Part shown: in pieces, positions 24,558-32,506 of the stretch
Layout: every line of letters begins with the position of its first letter
Position numbering within the stretch: position 1 is the stretch's first letter
Assembly: GCA_019358875.1 (NCBI GenBank)
Contig: JAHHIF010000022.1
Coordinates: 51,403-115,402 of the forward strand
Length of the DNA stretch: 64,000 nucleotides
Direction: 5' to 3'
Origin: Symplocastrum torsivum CPER-KK1
GTDB taxonomy: Bacteria; Cyanobacteriota; Cyanobacteriia; Cyanobacteriales; Coleofasciculaceae
The notes under the pieces: generated by a model
What the model was told of the DNA's origin: nothing
Databases searched by the model: none
What the model saw: only the letters and a program-made list of their open reading frames with translations
Position numbers and translations under genes: made by a program

Positions 24558-25628
24558 CTATTGTCTCATTGCCATTGCGGTGAGTGCATACTGCTCAAGT
24601 TCTGCTGCACGGTGTGCCGCTGTATGTTCTGCTAGGACACGAACACGGGCGCGATCGCCTATTGCCCGACGTTCTTGTTCTGGTATTTCGCGCAAATATC
24701 GTAAGATATCCGCTGAGGAATCGGCGACAAGAATCTCTTTACCAATTTCAAAGATAGTATCTAAACCATCCCAGTAGTCGCTGATGATCGGAATAGCACA
24801 AGCCGCTGCCTCGAATAGGCGCACACTTGGCGAGTAGCCAGAACGAACCATGTCAGCGCGTGTGATGTTCAGCGTGAACTGCTGGGCATTGTAAAACGAG
24901 CAATGTTCAGCAGGTGGCAGGTGTTCAATGCGCTCAACATTAGGCGACCAGTCAATAGTGCTAGGGTACTGTGGCCCCGCGACAACAAAATGACCTTCTT
25001 TCCAGTGACGCGCTGGTTCAAGCAAAAGTCGCTCCAAAGTTGGTTGTCGGTCGTCGCTATAGGTGCCCATGTATCCAAGGTTCCAAGTTTGATGACACTC
25101 TTGGGGATAATACAACGCTGGGTCAACTGAACAATAGAGCACTCTTGCCATGGGAGAATCGTACTGCTGTTCAATCCGCTGTAGCGTTGGACCACCCGTA
25201 AACGATAGATAAAGGTGATAGCGGGGAATTAGTGCGAGTGAAAGATATTCTGTATCACCTCGTTCTAGCTTTGCCAACGTGACTGGTGTGTCGATGTCGT
25301 AAAACGTTGTAATTCCCTGTGCAGTTGTTGTAACCCACTCTCCTACTGCCACACCTTCAGGCACATACGAACCAACCATCACGAAATCCGCTTCACGCAC
25401 TGTTTGCGTAAAACCATCTTTTAGCTCATCAAGACTTGAATAGAGCTTCGTGCAACCATAGGGAGGATTGGGAAGGTCGCGGTTAGCAGCATACCAAGGC
25501 ACATCCCGCTCTAGAAATAGGACATCCTGACCTCGTGCAACCAATTCGCGCACCAGTCCTCGATAGGTTGTTGCGTGTCCGTTTCCCCAAGAGGAAGTAA
25601 TTGATAATCCCAGGATGACAATTTTCAT
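24558..25628 (-). CDS. Glycosyltransferase, CgeB-like
   Basis: A 356-residue protein that looks like a GT-B glycosyltransferase of the CgeB-like group. The N-terminal Rossmann domain opens KIVILGLSITSSWGNGHATT and the C-terminal domain has RADMVRSGYSPSVRLFEAAA followed by CAIPIISDYWDGLD, the usual nucleotide-sugar-binding region with a conserved Glu. Such enzymes transfer sugars during envelope or secondary polysaccharide synthesis. The acceptor is unknown. No membrane segment is present. It lies alone on the minus strand downstream of a Uma2 gene. Confidence 0.8.
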   Translation of the reverse strand: MKIVILGLSITSSWGNGHATTYRGLVRELVARGQDVLFLERDVPWYAANRDLPNPPYGCTKLYSSLDELKDGFTQTVREADFVMVGSYVPEGVAVGEWVTTTAQGITTFYDIDTPVTLAKLERGDTEYLSLALIPRYHLYLSFTGGPTLQRIEQQYDSPMARVLYCSVDPALYYPQECHQTWNLGYMGTYSDDRQPTLERLLLEPARHWKEGHFVVAGPQYPSTIDWSPNVERIEHLPPAEHCSFYNAQQFTLNITRADMVRSGYSPSVRLFEAAACAIPIISDYWDGLDTIFEIGKEILVADSSADILRYLREIPEQERRAIGDRARVRVLAEHTAAHRAAELEQYALTAMAMRQ

Positions 25629-25688
25629 TTCAAGTTGCGGTACAGATGTCGAAATCCCCCTAGCTTGAGGATTTAGTGAGCAAAATTC

Positions 25689-26264
25689 TTACAATTGTTC
25701 AAACACTACATCTTCATAAACTGCATCTAACGTTCCCTCAAACTCTATACTGTCGAGTCGAAATGAGGCCTGTTCCGGCGTGTAGAACTGCAAAACCCAC
25801 AGCCCTTCATCATTGCGTCGGAAGCATTCAACACGCTGCCGCTTGGTGTTAATCAGGACATACTCGCGTAGACTTTCTAGGGTTTGGTAATCGACAAACT
25901 TGTCACCTCGGTCAAAGGCTTCAGTAGAATTAGATAAAACTTCGACAATAAGAGTAGGGAAGCGCTTATAGTTAGGTGTTTCCAGGTCACGAGGGTCGCA
26001 GGTGACTAGGACATCGGGATAGTAGAACCGATTGAGAGTTTCAATTCGCGTTTTCATGTCCGAAATGTAAACGCGACAGCCAGAACCTCGGACATGGCTA
26101 CGGAGAAGCGTGGCAAGGTTGAGGGCAATGGTGACGTGGGGATCGCTTGCCCCAGCCATCGCATAGATTTGCCCGTCAATGTATTCGTGTTTGATGGGGC
26201 TTTGTGCCTCTATCTGGAGGTACTCTTCGGGCATAAGGTAGGGCTGTTGGGGAGAGGCAATCAT
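25689..26264 (-). CDS. Uma2 family (DUF820) restriction-endonuclease-fold protein
   Basis: A 191-residue Uma2/DUF820 protein, a family greatly expanded in cyanobacteria and carrying a PD-(D/E)XK-like fold. Visible family motifs are MPEEYLQIEAQSPIKHEYIDG, YISDMKTRIE, FYYPDVLVTCDP and PTLIVEVLSNSTEAFDRGDK. The putative metal-binding residues (Asp in PDV, Glu-X-Lys-like in IVEVLS) are present. Its biological role is not established, and it is not an obvious restriction system. It stands alone upstream of the glycosyltransferase. A second, divergent Uma2 gene is at 41480-42091. Confidence 0.9.
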   Translation of the reverse strand: MIASPQQPYLMPEEYLQIEAQSPIKHEYIDGQIYAMAGASDPHVTIALNLATLLRSHVRGSGCRVYISDMKTRIETLNRFYYPDVLVTCDPRDLETPNYKRFPTLIVEVLSNSTEAFDRGDKFVDYQTLESLREYVLINTKRQRVECFRRNDEGLWVLQFYTPEQASFRLDSIEFEGTLDAVYEDVVFEQL

Positions 26265-26378
26265 GGTAAGAATTTTAAGGGTTAGATTATGAACAAGAAA
26301 AGGCAGATGGCAGAGGGAAGAAGGGATTTATCCCAATGCTGATAGCAGAAGTTTCCCTTTGTCGTTTGTCCTTATCTC

Positions 26379-27779
26379 TTATCTTCTAATTTGCCCCTGC
26401 CATTCAATTTTTTGCTCCGTAGAGCGTCCAGCAAAAGAGCGAGTTGCCACTAACTCTATCTCAACGGCGACTCCGGGTTTGAGAAATTCTGACTCAATTG
26501 GCAACTTACCGAGATTAAGCGTAAAGCGATTGTTGTTGCGGCTGACTAACTCAGCAGGAATATTGCCTTCGTATCGGGTGCGATAATCAGCATTGCTGCT
26601 GAAGCGATCGCTTGCTCTGGCTGCACGATACTTAATTTGGAACTGAGTGGCAATCAAGTCAGACTTTCTCGCCCGATCTATTAAGGCAAAATTGAGTTCA
26701 GACCCACTCCCGGAGAAATCAGCCCGTGTTAGCTGCGTTGCTTCACTTTTGAGGATGACATTAGACGCAACAAATTGAGTTACCCCACCCTGCTGTGACA
26801 GCATCCCGTCAACCCAAACCTCTTCAGGAAAAGTAACCTTGACCTGTTTATCGTCTTCTAAACTAATATTCACCGTTTGACCACTGAAATCACTCAACGG
26901 TCGTCCTGCATTCCAAACGAGTTGAAACGAACTTTCGATGCGCTCAATGAACTCACGATATTGATCAGCAATTACAGAACCCGGTGCTAATAGGGAAGCT
27001 GCACCATTGCGAGTTTCCCACTTATTTTTCGATAGGGCAAAAACGCGATCGCTCACTTCCGGCATCCCCAGCGTAACCGTTGGGTTATCCGGGGCAAGTG
27101 CTTCAGTACGATTCACCAAACTCAAACTTCCCAAGCGTCCATCCTTCCCAACTGCTCCATTTGACCCATCTTCACCATCATTGCCATCTCTGCACTCGAA
27201 CTCACGATTTGTGCAACTATAGCCAGGAGTTCCTGGAGTACCCGTGCAAGTTTGCCGTACCCAGTTCCGTTGGCGGCAGTTGCAACCTTCACCCCCATAA
27301 GCGCCGCGCCCAGACTGTCCTCCTCTTCCACCATTGGCTCGTACCGCAATTTTTTTCAAGTCTGCAAGATTGGTGTAATGGATGGTCAACGCGCCACCAT
27401 CACCACCATCACCACCATTCCCCCCGTTCCCGCCTTTACCTCCATCAGCCGCACGCACGTCATACTCTACATCGCGTGGCTGTCTCTCACAATCCGCGTT
27501 TTCGCCACTCAAGCCATCTTCACCGCTTGAACCGTCTTCGCCTGACAAATCCAGATTCAGCGGCGAACCATCTGCAAAAATTGTTTGACTTTGACCATCT
27601 CGACCACGTTGACCCGTTCGTCCATCCGAGCCATTGCGACCATCATTGCCATATTCTCTAATCTCCGCACTCCAAGCCAATAATGGACAAAAAATTGATT
27701 TGGAGGAAGGGGGCAGAAAGTGAGGGAACGTCAGAAAGACCAGAAACAACGACAGCTTACTTAAGAAACGCATTTGCAT
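26379..27779 (-). CDS. Secreted collagen-like Gly-rich protein
   Basis: A protein of about 466 residues with a signal peptide (LSKLSLFLVFLTFPHFLP). Residues 45-75 form a collagen-like GXY run (GNDGRNGSDGRTGQRGRDGQ), followed by GEDGSSGEDGLSGE, GGKGGNGGNGGDGGDGG and further Gly-X-Y blocks up to about 210. The triplets are rich in Asp, Asn, Arg and Ser and almost free of Pro. Cys-rich segments (GEGCNCRQR, QTCTGTPGTPGYSC) lie between blocks. The C-terminal half is a beta-rich region without recognised motifs (VTFPEEVWVDGM). A cell-surface or matrix function is inferred. The ATG at 27779 is preferred to an upstream TTG. Confidence 0.75.
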   Translation of the reverse strand: MQMRFLSKLSLFLVFLTFPHFLPPSSKSIFCPLLAWSAEIREYGNDGRNGSDGRTGQRGRDGQSQTIFADGSPLNLDLSGEDGSSGEDGLSGENADCERQPRDVEYDVRAADGGKGGNGGNGGDGGDGGALTIHYTNLADLKKIAVRANGGRGGQSGRGAYGGEGCNCRQRNWVRQTCTGTPGTPGYSCTNREFECRDGNDGEDGSNGAVGKDGRLGSLSLVNRTEALAPDNPTVTLGMPEVSDRVFALSKNKWETRNGAASLLAPGSVIADQYREFIERIESSFQLVWNAGRPLSDFSGQTVNISLEDDKQVKVTFPEEVWVDGMLSQQGGVTQFVASNVILKSEATQLTRADFSGSGSELNFALIDRARKSDLIATQFQIKYRAARASDRFSSNADYRTRYEGNIPAELVSRNNNRFTLNLGKLPIESEFLKPGVAVEIELVATRSFAGRSTEQKIEWQGQIRR

Positions 27780-27944
27780 CCGATATAACCGTGTCCGCAA
27801 TTTGAAAAGCGTTAGACAGTTATCAATTAACTTAGGTTGAATGGCACTGACTTAAGAAAAATTGGTGAGCGTTTAATTCCCATTACCAACTGCATCACCT
27901 ACCCAAAAAACCTTGTGCAGGGGGTCTCTAGGTAGGCACTCCGT

Positions 27945-27974
27945 CCCCCAGAAGGGGGTTTGGGGGTCTTCCCC
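27945..27974. other. G/C-rich double hairpin
   Basis: CCCCC-agaa-GGGGG at 27945-27958 is followed by GGGGG-tctt-CCCC at 27962-27974, in the 265-bp gap between metG and the collagen-like gene. The pair may be a terminator for the upstream minus-strand metG or part of a small mobile repeat; no poly-T tail is present. Confidence 0.35.
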
Positions 27975-28066
27975 AAGTCCGGGTTCTTCTAGTGAGCCAC
28001 TATTTTTACCTAAAGTTCAGTGTCATTCCCCTAAGTTAAAAGCTAAAAAAAAGAATACTACCAATA

Positions 28067-29746
28067 CTATCCACCACTAAATTGCCTACATAGTTCTTCA
28101 ATCTCCTTATCCTCCAGCTTGCGAAATAAGGGAGGTGGCACATCAAATGGGTGACCTGGAACTAGCGCATCCAGATTTACAGCATCACTAATCTTCCTCA
28201 TCCTGTCAGCTTCCGACAAATGCAGAGCATCAAAGAGCTTTTGGGATGTAAAGGGAATAAACGGAGCAGATGCGATCGCATAGAGGCGGATTAAATTAAT
28301 ACAAGTCCGAATTACCAAAGCCGCTTCTTCACGATTTTCCTTAATTAAACTCCAAGGCGCTCGTTCGTCAATGTACTGGTTCCCGACTGACCATAAGGAG
28401 TGCAAGGCTTCCGTTGCCTTCCTAAATTCCATATTCCCAATCAGTTCGCAGAGTGTTCCAACAAGTTTTTCGCAGGTAACTTGTAACTGTTGTTCCCGTT
28501 CACCTGGAAGCCCCCCTTCTGGTACCGTTGAGCCAAAGTGCTTTGCCGCGAACTTGAGTCGGTTGACAAAGTTACCCAACGTATCAGCAAGCTCCTTATT
28601 CACCTTAATTTGTAACAACTCCCAAGTGAATGCCGAATCAGAAGACTCTGGTGCCATAGACATCAGACTGTAGCGCCAATAATCCGGAGGGAGAATCTTA
28701 ATTGCTTGGTCTAAAAACACTCCCCGTTTCGCACTAGTTGAGAATTTCCCACCATAGTAGTTCAGCCAATTGAAACCCTTGATTTGGTCAGCCATCTTCC
28801 AATGTTCTCTTGTTCCAAGAATCATGGCAGGCCACATAATCGTGTGGAAGGGAAGGTTGTCTTTAGCCATAAATTGCACGTACTTGGTATCTTCTGGACT
28901 ACACCACCAAGTTTTCCAATCGTCCTCTTTTGAGTTCTCTACTGCCCATCCCTTCGTCGCTGCAATATAGCCAATGGGAGCATCAAACCATACATAAAAC
29001 ACTTTGCCTTCAAATCCCGGACGAGGGACAGGTACACCCCAACTCAAGTCACGAGTAATACAACGGTCTTGAAGCCCCTCATTCAGCCACTTCATTGCAA
29101 TAGACTTGGTAAGATTAGGCCAATCCCGATTTTCATCAACCCACGCTCTTACCTCATCGCTCAGGAGCGAAAGCTTTAAGAAAAGATGTTTAGTTTTTCG
29201 GACTTCTAAGTTCGTACTTCCTGAGACAGCCGAACGTGCCTCGATTAACTCAGTTGGATCTAATACAGATGTGCAATTCTCACATTGGTCACCCCTAGCT
29301 GAGTGATAGCCACAACGAGGACAAGTACCGACAATATATCGATCCGGTAGAAAACGGTCATCGTCAAGGGAGTACATGAGACTGATTTCACGCTCCTCCA
29401 TAAAACCATTTTTGTCGAGGCTCTGATAAAAATGCTGGGTTAATTCATGGTTTTGAATTGAGGAGGTTCGACCAAAATAGTCAAATGACAAACCGAGTTT
29501 TTGATAAATATCTGCCTGTCGTTCGTGCTGACGAAGGCAGTAGCTTTCTACATCAAGTCCGGCTTCCAAAGCGGCGAGTTCAGCAGGTGTGCCGTGTTCA
29601 TCAGTCGCACACACAAAGAGAACCGTTTCCCCTTCCTGTCTCAGGAAACGTGCATAGACATCTGCGGGAAGCATAGAACCGACAAGGTTACCCAGGTGCT
29701 TGATACCGTTGATGTAAGGCAGTGCGCTAGTAATTAAGTACCTCAT
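28067..29746 (-). CDS. metG: Methionyl-tRNA synthetase, KFSTS-type
   Basis: A 559-residue class I synthetase that charges tRNA-Met. The HIGH-equivalent is INGIKHLGN at residues 13-21, and a four-Cys zinc knuckle (GTCPRCGYHSARGDQCENC) follows at about 140. The KMSKS loop is replaced by KFSTSAKRG. The helical anticodon domain is present; the C-terminal tRNA-binding extension is absent. The sequence resembles the MetRS of alpha-proteobacteria rather than the usual cyanobacterial enzyme, which has a KMGKS-like loop. It may therefore be a laterally acquired second copy or a replacement. The KFSTS loop is known in that lineage, so activity is expected. Confidence 0.9.
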   Translation of the reverse strand: MRYLITSALPYINGIKHLGNLVGSMLPADVYARFLRQEGETVLFVCATDEHGTPAELAALEAGLDVESYCLRQHERQADIYQKLGLSFDYFGRTSSIQNHELTQHFYQSLDKNGFMEEREISLMYSLDDDRFLPDRYIVGTCPRCGYHSARGDQCENCTSVLDPTELIEARSAVSGSTNLEVRKTKHLFLKLSLLSDEVRAWVDENRDWPNLTKSIAMKWLNEGLQDRCITRDLSWGVPVPRPGFEGKVFYVWFDAPIGYIAATKGWAVENSKEDDWKTWWCSPEDTKYVQFMAKDNLPFHTIMWPAMILGTREHWKMADQIKGFNWLNYYGGKFSTSAKRGVFLDQAIKILPPDYWRYSLMSMAPESSDSAFTWELLQIKVNKELADTLGNFVNRLKFAAKHFGSTVPEGGLPGEREQQLQVTCEKLVGTLCELIGNMEFRKATEALHSLWSVGNQYIDERAPWSLIKENREEAALVIRTCINLIRLYAIASAPFIPFTSQKLFDALHLSEADRMRKISDAVNLDALVPGHPFDVPPPLFRKLEDKEIEELCRQFSGG

Positions 29747-29935
29747 GTATCCTCGCCTTGAGTCTGACTAGCTAATTTAATTCATCCAGTGGGTTATCTG
29801 CAAATCTACGGGTTATGTGTCCTCTTGTTAGGATTCACAAGACGTAGGCGCTAAGTTTCCAAAAATGTAACCTATCCAACCGTGCGAAGGCTTGGGTGCC
29901 AGATTAAGAACACCCACTACAATGCCAATACAACC

Positions 29936-30697
29936 ATGAAGCTTGCTCTTTTCTGTTCCCGGTTGACTACATGGGATCGGTTGAAGACTCTATGTTTAGT
30001 CGTTGGTTTGCTCAGCCTGACGGCGTGTCAATCGGTGCCAAGTAGTGCCCAAGCACAAAATCCTGCATCTCTACCTAGAACTCTCACGGTTTCTGGTAAA
30101 GGAAAAATCACCATTCCGACAACCCTAACGCAAGTCCGCTTAGGCGTTGAAGTTCAGGGTAAAACTGCCCAAGAAGTACAACAGCAAGTCGCAAAGCGAT
30201 CGCAAGCTGTGGTAGAACTCCTGAAATCCCGTCAAGTGGACAAACTCGAAACGACAGGTATCAGCCTTAACCCTAACTATAGTTATCAGGGTGGTAAGCA
30301 ACGCATTAATGGCTATATCGGCACCAACACGGTGAGCTTTCAGATTGATACCGAAAAATCTGGGACGCTTTTAGATGAAGCGATTCAAGCCGGAGCAACA
30401 CGCATTGATGGTATCAGTTTTGTGGCAACGGATGAAGCGATCGCCCAAGCACAGCAAAAAGCAATCAAACAAGCGTCTGAAGATGCCAGAAAGCAAGCTG
30501 ACGCGGCTCTCGGTGCCCTCAATCTCAGCCAACGTGAAGTGATGGGCATTCAAATCAATGGAGCTAATCCACCTCAGTTACAGAATTATGCTTCTCCTGC
30601 GGTGCTGGCACAGATGCCAACTGACAGTGCTAAAACACCCGTTGTTGCTGCCCAGCAGAAGGTTGAGCAAACTGTTACTCTGCAAATTCGTTATTAG
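29936..30697 (+). CDS. SIMPL (DUF541) domain lipoprotein
   Basis: A protein of 253 residues with a lipoprotein signal (LCLVVGLLSLTACQS; the lipobox Cys follows LTA). The SIMPL/DUF541 domain begins RTLTVSGKGKITIPTTLTQV and continues through VEVQGKTAQEVQQQ and GISLNPNYSY. SIMPL proteins such as BP26 oligomerise in the periplasm; their role is not well known. The frame is open from 29882, but the ATG at 29936 directly precedes the lipoprotein signal and is preferred. It is divergent from metG. Confidence 0.88.
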   Translation: MKLALFCSRLTTWDRLKTLCLVVGLLSLTACQSVPSSAQAQNPASLPRTLTVSGKGKITIPTTLTQVRLGVEVQGKTAQEVQQQVAKRSQAVVELLKSRQVDKLETTGISLNPNYSYQGGKQRINGYIGTNTVSFQIDTEKSGTLLDEAIQAGATRIDGISFVATDEAIAQAQQKAIKQASEDARKQADAALGALNLSQREVMGIQINGANPPQLQNYASPAVLAQMPTDSAKTPVVAAQQKVEQTVTLQIRY

Positions 30698-30808
30698 ACC
30701 TTTTGCAAAAGCGATCGCAAGGATAGCTGATATCTCCTTTTAGAGACTGGACACTCGCTTTTAGTGCTTCTAACTCCTCCTCCATTTCAAGAGCAGCGAA
30801 GTTTTGTT

Positions 30809-31036
30809 CTACGGGATCACGTCTCTGTGTAGAACTGAAACACGGACTGATGCAGGAATATGGCGCGATCGCGTTTCTTGATTTGGCTTAGGTTTTGATT
30901 TGGATCTAGTAGCAGTAGATTTTTTAGTCTTTCGCTTTGGAGTTTTATCAGCGTTTTGACTGTTAGCCTGATCGATCAGATCCCGAAGTACACCTCGTAC
31001 CAGTTTTTGCAATGGATTAGGTGATTGTCTTGCCAT
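30809..31036 (-). CDS. Small basic protein of unknown function
   Basis: A 75-residue basic protein with a Lys/Arg/Ser/Thr-rich middle (KTPKRKTKKSTATRSKSKPK). The N terminus (SPNPLQKLVRGVLRDLIDQ) could be an amphipathic helix. I do not recognise it. Its ATG overlaps, as TAATG, the stop codon of a minus-strand frame ending GLAAYGLKKLFDK, which reads like a lost C terminus of the PspA-like gene just upstream. That coupling supports it as a real gene in the same operon. Basic, disordered composition would fit membrane or nucleic-acid binding, which is inference. Confidence 0.5.
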   Translation of the reverse strand: MARQSPNPLQKLVRGVLRDLIDQANSQNADKTPKRKTKKSTATRSKSKPKPNQETRSRHIPASVRVSVLHRDVIP

Positions 31037-31100
31037 TACTTATCAAACAACTTCTTCAAACCGTAGGCTGCCAGCCCAACAACTGCACCAGCAGTTCCAG

Positions 31101-32168
31101 CTAAGGTAGAACTTCTTGTGGTTTCGGACTACCCGTCAATTCGGCTTTCATCCGTGCCAACTCATCATCAACATCGCTGCCGGACTCTAGCTCAGCAAAT
31201 TGCTGTTCTAAGTCATTTCCTGTCAATTCATACGCAGCTTGAGAACGAGCTTCCAGCTCTAAAACTTTTTCTTCCATTCGCTCAAAAGCACCCATCGCGG
31301 AGCTAGTACCTAGTCGCCTGATGCTACTTTGCCGTTGTAGTTGAGCCTTTGCCGCTGCCAACCTTGCCTTAAGTTCATCTCTTTTAGTCTTGGCTTGCTC
31401 CAAGTTTTCCTCCATAGCCCTAAGTTGGCACTGGAGGGGGTGAGAGCGTTGCTGCTTAAGCTGTCCTTTTAGCGCCTTGGCTGTTTCAGCCTTGCTCTTT
31501 TTACAAATGAGTGCATGACGAGCCAAATTTTCATCACCTTTTTGTAAAGCAAGTTGAACGCGCTGCTGCCACTTATCCACCTCAGCTTGAGCTTGTGCGT
31601 ACTGTTGTTGAGTACGTTTTTGCAAGGCAACGGCTTTGACAACAGCTAGACGCAACTGCAATAAGGCTTCCTGCATTTGGGCGATCGCTCGATCCAGGCA
31701 TTCTTCCTCATCCGTGCCTTGTTCAATGAGTTGATTTAAACCATAAGCCCCAAGTCCAATAACTGCACCAGCAGCAACAACAGGAGCCATACCAATGCCT
31801 ACTGCCGTGCCAGCTACAGCTAATCCCATTCCACCAACAACAGCAGAAACTCCGGAACCACCCACTGCTCCCAGTGCTGCTGCACCTAATGCCGAGGCAT
31901 CTCCCTCTTCTATCGCCTTTTTTGCACCATAAGCGGCTGCACCAGCAACAGCACCAGCTCCAGCAACCAGTGTCGAACCGATCGCCATACCAGTTCCAGC
32001 TACGAGTAATCCCATCCCGCCGAATGTGGCGGAAATACCAGCGCCTACCGCTGCTCCTCCAGCAATCAATGCTGCACCTTCTCCTGTGTCGTTGCTGGAA
32101 TCTTCGCACTCAGCGTTATTCAAATTAGCTCTGACTGTGAGGCTAACACGGTCAAACAGTTGTCCCAT
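31101..32168 (-). CDS. PspA/IM30-like protein with internal glycine-zipper insertion
   Basis: A 355-residue chimera. Residues 1-19 (MGQLFDRVSLTVRANLNNA) match helix 0 of PspA/Vipp1, and residues 155-345 match the rest of that fold, with QKRTQQQYAQAQAEVDKWQQ, LGTSSAMGAFERMEE and GSDVDDELARMKAEL. Between them lies a Gly/Ala-rich hydrophobic insert of about 130 residues made of two similar units (about 32-90 and 97-152), each ending in AYG(A/L)xx(A/L)IE(E/Q)G. PspA proteins remodel and protect membranes; here the insert could itself enter a bilayer. Just past the stop, another frame reads TLAGTAGAVVGLAAYGLKK, a third unit. The 75-residue basic gene follows. Confidence 0.85.
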   Translation of the reverse strand: MGQLFDRVSLTVRANLNNAECEDSSNDTGEGAALIAGGAAVGAGISATFGGMGLLVAGTGMAIGSTLVAGAGAVAGAAAYGAKKAIEEGDASALGAAALGAVGGSGVSAVVGGMGLAVAGTAVGIGMAPVVAAGAVIGLGAYGLNQLIEQGTDEEECLDRAIAQMQEALLQLRLAVVKAVALQKRTQQQYAQAQAEVDKWQQRVQLALQKGDENLARHALICKKSKAETAKALKGQLKQQRSHPLQCQLRAMEENLEQAKTKRDELKARLAAAKAQLQRQSSIRRLGTSSAMGAFERMEEKVLELEARSQAAYELTGNDLEQQFAELESGSDVDDELARMKAELTGSPKPQEVLP

Positions 32169-32506
32169 TGCTTTTATTCGTCTACAGGTAAAATAGTTGC
32201 GGTAGCGCGATTCCCGATTCAGATGAGGTTGACACCTTGAGGCTGAGAGGGTGTCAATAACTTTTAATATCTGGTTGTAAGCAGCTTTCGCGTTTGCGGA
32301 TTGCTAATGCTCTGAAGCCCTCTCCACATTATCTATATGATTTGCGATCGCAGCCTTGAGAAGCTCAAACAATTCATCAACTCTTTTTTTCCCTAGCGAT
32401 AACATTTGAGTCATTTTTAACGTTTGTTCGCACATCGTTAAGCTGGCACTCGCCCTCTGTTGGTATCGTGAGAAAATTGACCTGAGTTTTAAGAGACGAC
32501 GTTTCA
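32169..32506. other. Divergent promoter region of PspA-like gene and bciB
   Basis: This 338-bp gap contains one HIP1 octamer near 32346. A 67-codon minus-strand frame overlaps the bciB start, but it begins with TTG, has no ribosome-binding site and no recognised content. I treat the region as regulatory. Confidence 0.5.

Noticed and set aside
27080..27661. 193-codon His/Pro-rich plus-strand frame over the collagen-like gene
   Set aside because: Antisense reading of Gly-rich codons; no start context.
31723..32109. 128-codon frame antiparallel/alternate to the glycine-zipper region, rich in Cys and Trp
   Set aside because: It is the frame-shifted reading of Gly/Ala codon runs in the PspA-like gene.
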